A stretch of DNA of 64,000 bases, from contig JAAFGX010000003.1 in assembly GCA_010365115.1 (NCBI GenBank), forward strand, positions 1 to 64,000, written 5' to 3'. The notes under the pieces are model-generated. The model was not told the origin of the DNA and ran no database searches. It worked only from the letters and a program-made list of their open reading frames with translations. The number at the start of each line of letters is the position of its first letter. Position 1 is the stretch's first letter. The position numbers and the translations under genes are program-made. The stretch comes from Paludibacter sp. GTDB taxonomy: Bacteria > Bacteroidota > Bacteroidia > Bacteroidales > Paludibacteraceae. Of this stretch, positions 40,064-49,712 are shown in pieces.

Positions 40064-40786
40064 ATGAATTTATGTATTGATCAGGGAAATTCTAGCACAA
40101 AAGTTGGTGTTTTCAATCAAAATAACTTGATTGAAAGTTTTACTTTTACAACTCTTAACAAAAATGACATTTCTAGCCTCATTAATAAGTTTGATATAAA
40201 TGCGTGTATACTTTCTAGTGTGATTATTGAAAACGAGAAATTGAATATTTGGCTTACAAAAAACACAAATCATTTTATTAATTTATCTCATAATACACCT
40301 GTTCCAATTACAAATTTATATAAAACGCCTGAATCGTTAGGAAAAGACAGACTTGCAGCAGTTATTGGGGCATCATTTCTAAAGCCGGAAACAGATCTTT
40401 TAATTATTGATGCCGGAACAGCAATAACCTATGATTTTATTGATTCAAATAACAACTACCATGGCGGAAATATTGCTCCTGGTTTAGATTTGAGATTACG
40501 TTCTTTACATGAATTCACAAAAAAATTACCGTTGGTAAGTGTAACAACAGATCAACCATTTTTAGGCAACGATACAAATTCAGCTCTCGTTTCGGGTGCT
40601 GTATATGGTATTGTTTTCGAGATAGATGGTTATATTAATACATTAAAAATTAAATATCCACAACTTTCAACATTTTTAACAGGCGGTAGCATTTTTTACT
40701 TTGATAACAAGCTAAAAAATGCCATCTTTGCAGATAAAAATTTAGTGTTAATCGGGCTCAACCGAATACTTCAATATAATGTATAA
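40064..40786 (+). CDS. coaX: Type III pantothenate kinase
   Basis: CoaX phosphorylates pantothenate, the first step of coenzyme A synthesis; type III enzymes need a monovalent cation and are not inhibited by CoA. The 240-residue ASKHA protein has the phosphate loop DQGNSSTKVGVF, LGKDRLAAVIGA, the catalytic Asp in IDAGTAITYDF and GGNIAPGLDLR. The stop overlaps the start of the next gene by 8 nt. It heads a four-gene cluster ending in lptC. Confidence 0.95.
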   Translation: MNLCIDQGNSSTKVGVFNQNNLIESFTFTTLNKNDISSLINKFDINACILSSVIIENEKLNIWLTKNTNHFINLSHNTPVPITNLYKTPESLGKDRLAAVIGASFLKPETDLLIIDAGTAITYDFIDSNNNYHGGNIAPGLDLRLRSLHEFTKKLPLVSVTTDQPFLGNDTNSALVSGAVYGIVFEIDGYINTLKIKYPQLSTFLTGGSIFYFDNKLKNAIFADKNLVLIGLNRILQYNV

Positions 40787-42050
40787 AAATAAGAATTTCT
40801 CGCTCGTTATTTCATTGTTTTTTTTAATTCAAATCGTTAGCAGTCAGAATAATACAAACTCACCTTATACCCGATTCGGCTTTGGTGAACTTAGTGACAC
40901 AAACTCCGGAGAACAAAGAGCTATGGGAGGAGTTTCTATAGGTGCTCGTGCAAGTGAAAATATAAATACTGTTAATCCAGCATCCTATAGTGTAGTTGAC
41001 AGCATGACATTTATGTTTGATATTGGATCTTCAGCGCTTGTTTCACGCTTTTCTGATCCAACCGGAGGAAAAACAACCTTCAATGCCAATATCGAATACA
41101 TTACTATGCAATTTCCATTATATAAATGGATGGGATTTAGTGCTGGTCTTTTACCCTATTCATTTTCGGGCTACAATTTTTTTACTAATGATACTGCATC
41201 TATCCCTAACAACAATGCTGAACCCAGCAAAATAGCTTACACTAAAAACTTCAATGGAGTCGGAGGTTTCAGTCAGGTCTACACCGGCTTATCCGTAAAT
41301 CTATTCAATCATTTATCTTTGGGAATTAATGCATATTATATGTATGGCAGCGTAAATAACTATAGAAATATTAGTTTCGCAAACACTTCTGGTTTTCAAT
41401 CAACTACTCAGTTAAATTCTATTTCTGCTAATAATTTTCGTTTTCGTTTTGGAGCACAGTTTTATAATACATTTGCAACAAAACATGACATTACTCTGGG
41501 TGTAATTTACGAACAAAAAGCAAAATTGAATGGCAACTTCACACAAATAAACTCTGGCGTATTAACTGATACAGTTAACGTATCTGGAAGTAATGATTTT
41601 GAAATGCCAACAATATATGGACTTGGACTCTATTACACTTTCGACAAAAAACTTTCTGTAGGAATTGATTATAGCATGCAAGGTTGGAAAGCAGCCAATT
41701 TTTTTGGCAAGACAGACAGTTTATGTAATCGTTCAAAAATAGCTCTTGGATTAGAATACTTACCAGACATTCGGAGCAGAAAATTTTCTGATAAAATAAG
41801 ATACCGTGCAGGTTTCAATTTGTCTGATGCATATTATAAAGTGGATGGAGTTACATTACCAAAAAACTTTGGCATAAGTTTTGGTTTGGGATTACCGTTG
41901 TACAACAAAGTATCAAATACAACTTCAATGCTTAACACATCTTTTGAGTATGGAAAAATCGGTTCAAACACAATGTTAAGAGAGGATTATTTTAAATTTA
42001 CATTAAATATTGTATTCAATGAACATTGGTTCTTTAAACGCAAACTTTAG
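40779..42050 (+). CDS. Predicted outer-membrane beta-barrel protein (FadL/OmpP1-like region)
   Basis: The 423-residue protein has a signal peptide (about 1-22) and alternating amphipathic strands rich in Gly, Tyr and Phe. The early SPYTRFGFGEL and RAMGGVSIGARASENINTVNPASY segments resemble the Bacteroidota OmpP1/FadL-type or PorV-like barrels. It ends in NIVFNEHWFFKRKL. It is translationally coupled to coaX and precedes a TPR gene and lptC, so an envelope-assembly role is plausible. No catalytic motif. Confidence 0.75.
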   Translation: MYKNKNFSLVISLFFLIQIVSSQNNTNSPYTRFGFGELSDTNSGEQRAMGGVSIGARASENINTVNPASYSVVDSMTFMFDIGSSALVSRFSDPTGGKTTFNANIEYITMQFPLYKWMGFSAGLLPYSFSGYNFFTNDTASIPNNNAEPSKIAYTKNFNGVGGFSQVYTGLSVNLFNHLSLGINAYYMYGSVNNYRNISFANTSGFQSTTQLNSISANNFRFRFGAQFYNTFATKHDITLGVIYEQKAKLNGNFTQINSGVLTDTVNVSGSNDFEMPTIYGLGLYYTFDKKLSVGIDYSMQGWKAANFFGKTDSLCNRSKIALGLEYLPDIRSRKFSDKIRYRAGFNLSDAYYKVDGVTLPKNFGISFGLGLPLYNKVSNTTSMLNTSFEYGKIGSNTMLREDYFKFTLNIVFNEHWFFKRKL

Positions 42051-42089
42051 ATTTTCAAAAAAAAAAAATAAACAAACAATTAAATTGAT

Positions 42090-43499
42090 ATGAAAACGAG
42101 AAACCTAACAATTCTCTTTGTAAGTTTGGTATTATTTACCAATTGCTTTGCACAAAAAGAGAACAAAAAAGACAAAAAAAGCAAAAGTGCTGCTACCGAA
42201 GAAGTGACTGCACCGGCTATTCCAGCTGTTGAAGATGCAGCACCTGTGATCACTGAACAATGTTTGGTAAACATTAGTTTATTTAACGAATCGGCAAAAA
42301 ACAAACAATATGCTGATGCAATTAAACCTTGGAGAGCTGCATATAAAGAATGTCCGGGAGCAAACAAAGCAATCTATTCACGAGGAAGAGAGATATTACA
42401 ATGGCAATTAAGCCAGACAAAGGATGAGACTTCATATAAAGCTGATTTTGACGAATTAATGGGTATGTACGACAATCGTGTTAAGTACTTTGGGACAGAT
42501 AGTCGTTATCCAACACCATGGATCTTAGGCTTAAAAGCGCTTGATTATATTACTTATGCAAAAGATGATGTTTTAAAAAAACCTGCATATTCATGGTTGG
42601 AACAATCTATAGATGGTTTAGGTGAGGATACAGAATTGGAAATAATTCGTCAGTTCATGGTACTTTCAACTGCTATTTATCAAGCTGATAAAACACATGC
42701 TGAAAAATATCTTGCTGATTATTTGAAAATAAAAACTGTTTTTGAGAAACAATTAAAAAATCCTGAGTTGAAAAATGCAGAAATCACTTCTCAAATGGAA
42801 CAAGGTTTAGATGCCTTGTTTGTACAAAGTGGAGTTGCTGATTGTAAAACATTAGATGGCATTTATCAATCAAAATTGAAGGTTAATATGACAAATTTGG
42901 AATTTCTAAATAATGTAATTAGTTTTTACAAAAGAGTTGGTTGTACCGAATCGGAAGTGTATTTCACAGCTTCAGTTGCAGCACATAAAATACAACCAAG
43001 TGCAGAAACAGCAAATGGTTGTGCAGAAATGTCATATAAAAAAGGTGAATTCTCTAAATCAATTTCATTTTATGATGAAGCTACCAAATTGTCAACAAAC
43101 AAAATGGAAAAAGCTGACTATCAATATAAAATTGCACAAATTTACTACATTGAGTTAGACAATTTCCAACGAGCAAGGGAATATGCCAGAAATTCATTGG
43201 AATTCAACCCGAACAACGGCAGTCCGTATTTATTAATCGGTTCTATGTATGCGAAATCAAGAGGGATTTATGATGATCCTGTTTTAGCAAAAACAATTTA
43301 TTGGGTGGCAGTTGATAAATTTATAAAGGCTAAACAAGTTGATTCAAGTGCTAAAAACATAGAAGATGCGGATAAATTAATACGCGTTTACAGCGCCTAT
43401 TTTCCTTCGAAAGAAGACATTTTCTTTCAACCTGATTTACAAGCCGGAAAATCATTTTTTGTGGGTGGTTGGATAGGTGAAAATACTACTTGCCGATAA
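42090..43499 (+). CDS. Exported tetratricopeptide-repeat protein
   Basis: The 469-residue protein has a signal peptide (about 1-21, ending CFA) and a Lys/Ala/Pro-rich linker to about residue 55. A helical body follows, with TPR-like repeats clearest at about 310-400 (AEMSYKKGEFSKSISFYDEA; DYQYKIAQIYYIELDNFQRAREYA). It is probably periplasmic or outer-membrane associated and a scaffold rather than an enzyme. It lies 39 nt after the OMP gene and 19 nt before lptC, in one apparent transcript. Confidence 0.8.
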   Translation: MKTRNLTILFVSLVLFTNCFAQKENKKDKKSKSAATEEVTAPAIPAVEDAAPVITEQCLVNISLFNESAKNKQYADAIKPWRAAYKECPGANKAIYSRGREILQWQLSQTKDETSYKADFDELMGMYDNRVKYFGTDSRYPTPWILGLKALDYITYAKDDVLKKPAYSWLEQSIDGLGEDTELEIIRQFMVLSTAIYQADKTHAEKYLADYLKIKTVFEKQLKNPELKNAEITSQMEQGLDALFVQSGVADCKTLDGIYQSKLKVNMTNLEFLNNVISFYKRVGCTESEVYFTASVAAHKIQPSAETANGCAEMSYKKGEFSKSISFYDEATKLSTNKMEKADYQYKIAQIYYIELDNFQRAREYARNSLEFNPNNGSPYLLIGSMYAKSRGIYDDPVLAKTIYWVAVDKFIKAKQVDSSAKNIEDADKLIRVYSAYFPSKEDIFFQPDLQAGKSFFVGGWIGENTTCR

Positions 43500-43518
43500 T
43501 CAATTTAGAAGATTTATT

Positions 43519-44145
43519 ATGCTATTTGCCCGAATTGTCAAAGCAATTTCATTAAACAATATATTCAATCGATACGCAACAACTGCCTTTACGGTAGTTG
43601 TTGTGTTATTATTAATTGTGGGTTGTAGCAAGGATAAACCGGATACAATAGCTGCTATTGCCGATAGATCAACACTTCCAAGACTTCACGCATCTGAAAT
43701 CACAACTGTAATTTCAGACTCAGGGATAACACGATATCGTATATCTTCACCACAATGGAATGTATATGACAAAGCAAATCAACCCTATTGGGAATTCCCT
43801 GATGGTATTCATTTTGAAAAATTTGATTTAAACCTGAAAGTTGATGCAAATATACATGCTCAGTATGCTCGTTTCAATGAAAACGAACAAGTCTGGGAAT
43901 TAAAAGGAAAAGTAAAATCTACAAATCTACAAGGAGAACTTTTCGAAACGGAACAATTGTTTTGGAACCAGCGTGAGGAAAGGTTTTACTCTGACAGTCT
44001 AATTAAAATAACACAAAAAAGTCATATAATTACAGGCATAGGATTTGAATCAAATCAATCGATGACCCGTTATCTGATTCGTAAACCACAAGGTATTTTT
44101 CCTGTGGAAGAGAATGCTAAAGATGACAATTCGCCAACTGAATAA
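43519..44145 (+). CDS. lptC: LPS export ABC transporter periplasmic protein LptC
   Basis: LptC bridges the inner-membrane LptBFG transporter to LptA in lipopolysaccharide export. The start MLFARIVKAISL gives 208 residues; the in-frame ATG at 43477 lies inside the TPR gene. A hydrophobic segment ends in the lipobox-like IVGCSKDK (Cys near 36), followed by the LptC beta-jellyroll: SGITRYRISSPQWNVY, PDGIHFEKFD and ARFNENEQVWELKGKVKSTN. The other lpt genes are elsewhere. It is last in the coaX-OMP-TPR-lptC cluster. Confidence 0.88.
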   Translation: MLFARIVKAISLNNIFNRYATTAFTVVVVLLLIVGCSKDKPDTIAAIADRSTLPRLHASEITTVISDSGITRYRISSPQWNVYDKANQPYWEFPDGIHFEKFDLNLKVDANIHAQYARFNENEQVWELKGKVKSTNLQGELFETEQLFWNQREERFYSDSLIKITQKSHIITGIGFESNQSMTRYLIRKPQGIFPVEENAKDDNSPTE

Positions 44146-44149
44146 ATTA

Positions 44150-44186
44150 AAAATGGTCGTTTCCAAATTGGAAACGACCATTTTTA
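44150..44186. terminator. Bidirectional terminator between lptC and glmM
   Basis: AAAATGGTCGTTTCC pairs perfectly with GGAAACGACCATTTTT around AAATT, between convergent genes. Confidence 0.9.
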
Positions 44187-44203
44187 TAATATTGCAACTT
44201 ATT

Positions 44204-45595
44204 TTAAATATTTGCTATTCGTTTTATTTCATCAATAATTGCTTTTGCAAAAGCCTCGGCCTGTTCAGGTGTTCCGGATTCTGAATAAATTCGGATGATT
44301 GGTTCTGTATTCGATTTGCGCAAATGCACCCACCCTGTAGGAAAATCAATCTTCACACCATCGATATCATTCACTTCAAATTGTTTATAAGAAGTTTTTA
44401 TTGCATTTAATATATTATCAACATCTATTGAAGGTGTCAGTTCTATTTTATTTTTTGAAATATAATACTCAGGATAGGTTTTTCGTAACTCAGACACTTT
44501 GAGCTTAGATTTTGCCAAGTGCGTTAAAAATAAAGCAATACCTACCAATGCATCACGTCCGTAATGACTTTCAGGATAAATAATGCCGCCATTACCTTCA
44601 CCACCAATCACAGCATTTGTGGCTTTCATAGCGGCTACAACATTTACTTCACCTACTGAAGCGGCTGTGTAACTCCCACCATGATTATTTGTTACATCTC
44701 GCAATGCACGAGTTGAACTTAAATTAGAAACAGTATTACCTGGAGTATGATTCAATACATAATCAGCAATGGAAACCAAGGTGTATTCTTCTCCAAACAT
44801 GCTTCCATCTTCGCAAATTATTGCCAATCTGTCGACATCGGGATCAACCACGAAACCAACATCTACTTTTCCCTTTTTCATCAAATTAGAAATTTCTGTC
44901 AAATGTTCAGGAAGCGGTTCTGGATTGTGAGGAAATTCACCATTTGGAGTACAATACAATTTTTCAATAGTTATTACGCCTAACATCTCCAAAAGCTTTG
45001 GTAGTACAATTCCTCCTACTGAGTTCACGCAATCTATGGCAACAGAAAAACCTGCATTTCTAATTGCTTCTACATCTACTAATTTTAGTGCCAAAACACT
45101 ATCAATATGTTTTTGGGTATAACTGAAATCTTCTGTCAATTTACCTAATTCATCAACCGATGAAAACACAAAACTCTCTTCAGCAGCAATTTTCAATACA
45201 TTTTCCCCTTCAAGTGCATTCAAAAACTCACCATTTTCGTTCAACAATTTGAGTGCATTCCATTGTTTTGGATTGTGGCTGGCAGTAAGAATAATACCCC
45301 CTGCTGCTTTTTCCATAATTACAGCCAATTCAGTGGTGGGAGTTGTAGCAAGTCCGATATTTACTACATCGAATCCCATACCGAGCAATGTGCCAATTAC
45401 CAATTGATTCACCATTTCGCCTGAAATACGAGCATCGCGTCCAACAACAATTTTAACTGAATCAGTTTGCTTGTTTGTTTTAATCAGAGTTGCATATGCA
45501 GCTGTAAAGCGCACAATGTCTAAAGGATTTAATCCATCGCCAATCTTTCCGCCAATAGTACCACGAATACCGGAGATTGATTTAATTAAAGTCAT
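44204..45595 (-). CDS. glmM: Phosphoglucosamine mutase (alpha-D-phosphohexomutase)
   Basis: It converts glucosamine-6-phosphate to glucosamine-1-phosphate for UDP-GlcNAc synthesis. The 463-residue protein has the catalytic phosphoserine S106 in TASHNPKQWNALK, the metal loop DPDVDRLA, the sugar-binding GEGNGGIIYPESHYGRD and the phosphate-binding RKSNTEPIIRIY. A phosphomannomutase role is possible since the families overlap. A CAAACTATCAAACTTCAAAC repeat word stands immediately upstream of the ATG, as at several other genes here. DUF4827 lies upstream. Confidence 0.88.
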   Translation of the reverse strand: MTLIKSISGIRGTIGGKIGDGLNPLDIVRFTAAYATLIKTNKQTDSVKIVVGRDARISGEMVNQLVIGTLLGMGFDVVNIGLATTPTTELAVIMEKAAGGIILTASHNPKQWNALKLLNENGEFLNALEGENVLKIAAEESFVFSSVDELGKLTEDFSYTQKHIDSVLALKLVDVEAIRNAGFSVAIDCVNSVGGIVLPKLLEMLGVITIEKLYCTPNGEFPHNPEPLPEHLTEISNLMKKGKVDVGFVVDPDVDRLAIICEDGSMFGEEYTLVSIADYVLNHTPGNTVSNLSSTRALRDVTNNHGGSYTAASVGEVNVVAAMKATNAVIGGEGNGGIIYPESHYGRDALVGIALFLTHLAKSKLKVSELRKTYPEYYISKNKIELTPSIDVDNILNAIKTSYKQFEVNDIDGVKIDFPTGWVHLRKSNTEPIIRIYSESGTPEQAEAFAKAIIDEIKRIANI

Positions 45596-45713
45596 GATAT
45601 TTGAGAGTTTGAAGTTTGATAGTTTGAAGTTTCGGGTTTCGTGTTCAGTGTTTTATGATCAAAATAATTGATGAACTAATCATTAATCACTTATCGTATA
45701 TCACTAATAAAAC

Positions 45714-46244
45714 TTATTTCTGAATTTTAATTTTCAAATCATAACGCATCGGAGTAGCAGGTGTCCAATAAGCTTTAAAACCTATTTTTGAAGGAACAAT
45801 AATTTTAGCTACAGATTCATTGCGTTTCATAAACGATACTGCTTCTTGAAAAGCTGTACATGATTGTGTATAATCGCCAAATACAAAATCTTGTGTTATT
45901 GGAAAATCAATTGTAGTCCAATTGCTTATAGTTACTGAATCAATATTTAATGTATATTGCTTATAACGGGGTACTATAACATCGCTTGTTTCAAGAATAT
46001 CTTTCCCAATGCCAGAATCTACTAAATGAAAATATAAGCCGTCAGGAGTCAGGTAATAATCATTGTCTTTCCATTCAGAATTGGCAGGTCTAACATTCAA
46101 CACTTTAATATGATTACGTTTAATATAATCATCGATTAACATCTTTTCTAGTTTTAACTCTTTGGCATAAGTTGTATCATTACAAGAAGAAAAGAAAATA
46201 AAAGCAATAAAAGCACACGAAATATAATAAATTAATCTTTTCAT
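45714..46244 (-). CDS. DUF4827 lipoprotein
   Basis: The 176-residue prolipoprotein has a hydrophobic signal and the lipobox FFSSC (Cys near 21). The body fits DUF4827, a Bacteroidota family distantly like FKBP-type isomerases. The visible layout is an N-terminal helix (LKLEKMLIDDYIKRNHIKVL) and strands with DYYLTPDGLYFHLVDSG. The ending FMKRNESVAKIIVPSKIGF resembles the FKBP chamber but lacks the usual aromatic set. A second FKBP-like lipoprotein gene lies just upstream, suggesting an envelope folding pair. Confidence 0.78.
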   Translation of the reverse strand: MKRLIYYISCAFIAFIFFSSCNDTTYAKELKLEKMLIDDYIKRNHIKVLNVRPANSEWKDNDYYLTPDGLYFHLVDSGIGKDILETSDVIVPRYKQYTLNIDSVTISNWTTIDFPITQDFVFGDYTQSCTAFQEAVSFMKRNESVAKIIVPSKIGFKAYWTPATPMRYDLKIKIQK

Positions 46245-46379
46245 TTAAGTAAATTATTTTAGTACAAATATCCGATTAAAATACGGGAATTAAAAGTTAA
46301 ATAAATCAAATAAAGTTATAAGTTATTCAGGTATGAAAATGTACTGTAAAATCTCATAATTTAGGTTTACAACTCAGAA

Positions 46380-46898
46380 TCAATCTTTTATGCTAACATC
46401 AAATATCAATGAAGTATAAGGTGGAATCACATTTTCTAAACCAGTCATTCCATAACCTAAATACCAGGGAATTATAAAGGTAGCACTTTCACCTTTACGA
46501 AGTAGTTTCAGACCTTCCTCCAAACCGGTTACAAGTTCCTTTTTACCAACCGTTATTCCTTTTGTTTCTTCTTGAACAACTTTGCCATCAATAAACCTCA
46601 ATTTAAAGGAGATAACACAGGTATCGTTAATTCTAATTTGCTTACCATTCGTTTTATTATCTATTTTATACCAAAAACCTATTTCATTTTTTTTAAACGA
46701 TTTATCCGTTTTTAAAGCATATATTTGAAGCAAACTATCTTCTTTCATTGCTAAATTCTGATTGATTTCTAACAATGAAATTCCATTATCATCATTCTCA
46801 ATCACTTTATTAGAAGGCAATTGAGGTGAAGGTTTTTTACAAGAAATAAAAAAAAATGAGATAACAATTATAAAAAAAACTGTTTTTAATGAATTCAT
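46380..46898 (-). CDS. FKBP-type peptidyl-prolyl isomerase lipoprotein
   Basis: The 172-residue prolipoprotein has lipobox FFISC (Cys near 20) and an FKBP domain in its last 95 residues (DTCVISFKLRFIDGKVVQEE, GLEEGLKLLRKGESATFIIPWYLGYG, IPPYTSLIFDVSI). It catalyses prolyl isomerisation or acts as a chaperone at the outer membrane. It resembles the GldI-type lipoproteins of the phylum. It precedes the DUF4827 gene on the same strand, 135 nt away. Confidence 0.88.
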   Translation of the reverse strand: MNSLKTVFFIIVISFFFISCKKPSPQLPSNKVIENDDNGISLLEINQNLAMKEDSLLQIYALKTDKSFKKNEIGFWYKIDNKTNGKQIRINDTCVISFKLRFIDGKVVQEETKGITVGKKELVTGLEEGLKLLRKGESATFIIPWYLGYGMTGLENVIPPYTSLIFDVSIKD

Positions 46899-46956
46899 AT
46901 GAATATAATTTAGAAATCAACAACTAAAATTCATTAAACTATTACCAAACAATGAT

Positions 46957-47505
46957 TTAGAAGTTTTTATCAGCATTGATAAATAAAGGATGTTTTGTAT
47001 CTTTATCCGAAATAACTTCTTTATCTCCTGGAATTTTCCAGTCGATAGCCAATAATGGATCGTTATAAATAATGCCTCTTTCTAATGTAGGACTGTAAAA
47101 ATTATCGCATTTATAAGAGAAAACAGCCGTTTCGCTCAGAACCGAAAAGCCATGTGCAAAGCCCTGTGGGACAAGAAATTGCAAATGATTATCCTCTGTT
47201 AATTCAACACCGAACCATTGACCAAATGTAGGCGAATCAGCACGCAAATCAACGGCCACATCCCAAACCGAACCCTGAACAACCGAAACTAATTTAGATT
47301 GACTTTCGGGATTTAATTGATAATGTAAACCACGAATAACTCCATAAGAAGATTTTGACTGATTATCTTGACAAAAATGAAGTTCAATTCCAGCTTCACG
47401 ATAGTTTTTTTCGTTGTAAGTTTCACAGAAAAATCCTCGTGCATCTTCAAATACACGGGGTTTTATGATTACTAAATCTGAGATGGTTGTTTTAATTATT
47501 TCCAT
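46957..47505 (-). CDS. rfbC: dTDP-4-dehydrorhamnose 3,5-epimerase
   Basis: RfbC makes dTDP-4-keto-L-rhamnose, the third step of dTDP-rhamnose synthesis. The 182-residue cupin has RGFFCETYNEKNYREAG, the catalytic His in GVIRGLHYQ, VQGSVWDVAVDLR, FLVPQGFAHGFSVLS and the Tyr in FSYKCDNFYSP. It follows rfbA by 48 nt on the same strand; rfbB and rfbD are not in the window. The product feeds surface polysaccharide. Confidence 0.95.
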   Translation of the reverse strand: MEIIKTTISDLVIIKPRVFEDARGFFCETYNEKNYREAGIELHFCQDNQSKSSYGVIRGLHYQLNPESQSKLVSVVQGSVWDVAVDLRADSPTFGQWFGVELTEDNHLQFLVPQGFAHGFSVLSETAVFSYKCDNFYSPTLERGIIYNDPLLAIDWKIPGDKEVISDKDTKHPLFINADKNF

Positions 47506-47553
47506 GTCGTCAGTGTGAAATTAATAATTAAAAATTGAAAATTAATAATTATT

Positions 47554-48426
47554 TTATATGATTTCTTTTGCAATTTTTATAAGATACTCGCCATAATGAT
47601 TCTTCTTTAATGGCTCAGCCAGTTTAAGCAATTGTTCTTGATTGATATAGCCATAGCGGTAAGCAATTTCTTCCAAACAAGCTATTTTTAATCCCTGACG
47701 ATTTTCGATAGTGGCAATAAAATTGGAAGCTTCAAGCAAACTGTCATGAGTTCCAGTATCAAGCCAAGCCATTCCACGTCCCATCATTTTCAGGCTAAGC
47801 CTTTCTTCTTCAAGATATAAACGGTTCAAATCGGTAATTTCCAATTCGCCACGTTTCGACGGTTTTAAACCTTTCGATTTTTCAACAACATCGTTGCTGT
47901 AAAAATACAATCCGGTCACTGCGTAATTCGATTTTGGTTCAGTTGGTTTTTCCTCTAAACTAAGAACTTTTCCATTTGAATCAAATTCTGCAACTCCATA
48001 ACGTTCAGGATCATTAACGTAATAACCAAAAACTGTGGCTCCATCCTTAAGTTCTGCAGCTTCGCGTAACGTTCTTGAAAAATCGAAACCATAAAAAATA
48101 TTATCACCCAACACCATACAAACGCTATCGTTGCCAATAAATTCTTCACCAATGATAAAAGCCTGTGCAAGTCCATCAGGCGAAGGCTGAATAGCATATT
48201 CAAGTTTAATTCCCAAATCCTCGCCATTTCCCAATAAGTTTTCGTAGAGATGAATGTCGTGGGGTGTGGATATAATTAATATTTCGCGAATTCCGGCTAA
48301 CATCAAAACGGATAACGGATAATAAATCATTGGTTTATCGTAAACCGGAATGATTTGTTTAGAAATACTTTTAGTAATTGGATAAAGACGGGTACCGGAA
48401 CCTCCGGCTAGCACAATACCTTTCAT
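47554..48426 (-). CDS. rfbA: Glucose-1-phosphate thymidylyltransferase
   Basis: RfbA makes dTDP-glucose from glucose-1-phosphate and dTTP, opening the dTDP-rhamnose pathway. The 290-residue protein has the nucleotide-binding [35 protein letters not shown] with the metal Asp, [19 protein letters not shown] and [15 protein letters not shown]. Length and motifs are standard. It is encoded with rfbC only. Its leader contains AACTTTA/CAAAC words like those before glmM and serB. Confidence 0.96.
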   Translation of the reverse strand: MKGIVLAGGSGTRLYPITKSISKQIIPVYDKPMIYYPLSVLMLAGIREILIISTPHDIHLYENLLGNGEDLGIKLEYAIQPSPDGLAQAFIIGEEFIGNDSVCMVLGDNIFYGFDFSRTLREAAELKDGATVFGYYVNDPERYGVAEFDSNGKVLSLEEKPTEPKSNYAVTGLYFYSNDVVEKSKGLKPSKRGELEITDLNRLYLEEERLSLKMMGRGMAWLDTGTHDSLLEASNFIATIENRQGLKIACLEEIAYRYGYINQEQLLKLAEPLKKNHYGEYLIKIAKEII

Positions 48427-48543
48427 GTTAGTTAGTTATAAAGTTAATAACGTTTGATAATCTGTAAAGTTCAAAAGTTTATAAGAGTTTTGAAGCCCAA
48501 AAATAATTAAAAAAAACAACAAAAAATCATCTATAAAAAGATA

Positions 48544-49092
48544 TTATTCTTCCAAATCCAATTCTCCGGTTTTATAACGTTGAAAATATTTATTTAATAG
48601 TACCATAAATTTGCTGATTTCTGCCTGAGCCTGAAGAGTCTCTGGAGTTATTTCAGCTTTTTTCATTCTCAACAACATAATGGCATATTGAAAATTAAAA
48701 CAAAGTTCAATATCACTAATGGTTGAGTTACCTTGCTGTGTACGAAGTTGAGAAACTAGTGGAAGAATGTGATAAAATTTCGCATTATAACCGGCTTCTT
48801 TACCAGAACGAATCAATAAAGTATGAAACTCATCCAGTTCAATAATCACATTGCGGTTCAATTGCAAGTGCCCTACTGTTTGAACGTTTTCAATCCGCAT
48901 CATTTCAATCAAACTTTCGTACCAATTGTACAATGTTTTTCGTTCATCATCAGAAACTGGGTATGGCGCTATAATCCGATGATTTATTTCATCTATATTA
49001 AGATGAAAAGCTCGGATCAAATCCTCTATTTGCCACATATATAGCAAGTATTCGCAAATATTTTCTTTTTTTAGTTGGTGAGCTATGTACAT
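48544..49092 (-). CDS. DUF4924 family protein
   Basis: The 182-residue soluble, mostly helical protein matches DUF4924 of the Bacteroidota. Visible parts are the N-terminal IAHQLKKENICEYLLYMWQIEDLIRA, a central MRIENVQTVGHLQLNRNVIIELDEFH and a Leu/Met-rich C-terminal helix. There is no signal peptide, membrane segment or catalytic motif. Function unknown. A C/G-rich palindromic repeat word (49104) directly precedes it. Confidence 0.8.
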   Translation of the reverse strand: MYIAHQLKKENICEYLLYMWQIEDLIRAFHLNIDEINHRIIAPYPVSDDERKTLYNWYESLIEMMRIENVQTVGHLQLNRNVIIELDEFHTLLIRSGKEAGYNAKFYHILPLVSQLRTQQGNSTISDIELCFNFQYAIMLLRMKKAEITPETLQAQAEISKFMVLLNKYFQRYKTGELDLEE

Positions 49093-49103
49093 TTCAATAT
49101 TAT

Positions 49104-49123
49104 AAACCCCTAGCCCCTAAAAT
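49104..49123. repeat. C/G-rich repeat word (ACCCCTAGCCCCTAAA)
   Basis: This is a degenerate copy of the CCCCTAACCCCT...AGGGG palindromic family, with its right arm decayed, 12 nt upstream of the DUF4924 start codon. Confidence 0.4.
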
Positions 49124-49204
49124 GGTGACTAAGTTAACACTGTTATTTTTATAAAATAAAATATCAAAGACGAATGTAATTTCAAGTCCTTTGGAGTTGG
49201 GTTC

Positions 49205-49618
49205 TTATTCAAAATTCCAATCACCTTCTTCATCCATAAAACTAGGTTCTACAAAATCTTCAATTTCACGACGATCTTTTTTGGTCGGTCTTCCAGTTCC
49301 ACGGTCGCGTCCGGATTGACCAGCAAGTTTAGCGAGTTCTATTAATTCTAATTGATCGGGCGTAGTCACATTTTCCATAAAACCGTTAACCAGTTTCGCA
49401 TTCATCCTATTTTCAGATAATGCCAGAACTTTGAATGAAAAAAGGATTGGATTCCGTTTTATAGAAATCACATCGCCAATTTTCACATTTCGCGATGGTT
49501 TCACCTGAACATTCTGAATAATCACTTTGCCTTTTTTGCAAGCATCGGCAGCTAATGTTCGGGTTTTAAATAACCGAACTGCCCACAGCCATTTATCGAT
49601 ACGTACTTCGATTTTCAT
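49205..49618 (-). CDS. S4-domain RNA-binding protein (Hsp15-like)
   Basis: The 137-residue protein begins with an S4 RNA-binding domain (about 3-65: RIDKWLWAVRLFKTRTLAADACKKGKV and VKPSRNVKIGDVI), the signature of Hsp15/HslR, which rescues stalled 50S subunits carrying nascent chains. A basic GRPTKKDRREIEDF tail and an acidic end follow. It lies downstream of pth on the same strand, a translation-quality neighbourhood. Confidence 0.88.
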   Translation of the reverse strand: MKIEVRIDKWLWAVRLFKTRTLAADACKKGKVIIQNVQVKPSRNVKIGDVISIKRNPILFSFKVLALSENRMNAKLVNGFMENVTTPDQLELIELAKLAGQSGRDRGTGRPTKKDRREIEDFVEPSFMDEEGDWNFE

Positions 49619-49643
49619 AACCCTTAACCCTTAAAAGGGAATA
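49619..49643. repeat. C/G repeat word (CCCTTAACCCTTAAAAGGG)
   Basis: This is another member of the palindromic family (CCCTTAACCCTT / AAGGG), beginning at the base next to the S4-protein start codon. Confidence 0.45.
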
Positions 49644-49712
49644 AAATTAATATTACTACATTTTTGACATCAAAAACTTCTGCAATCTCTACTTTTGTGG
49701 ATTAAGGAGATT

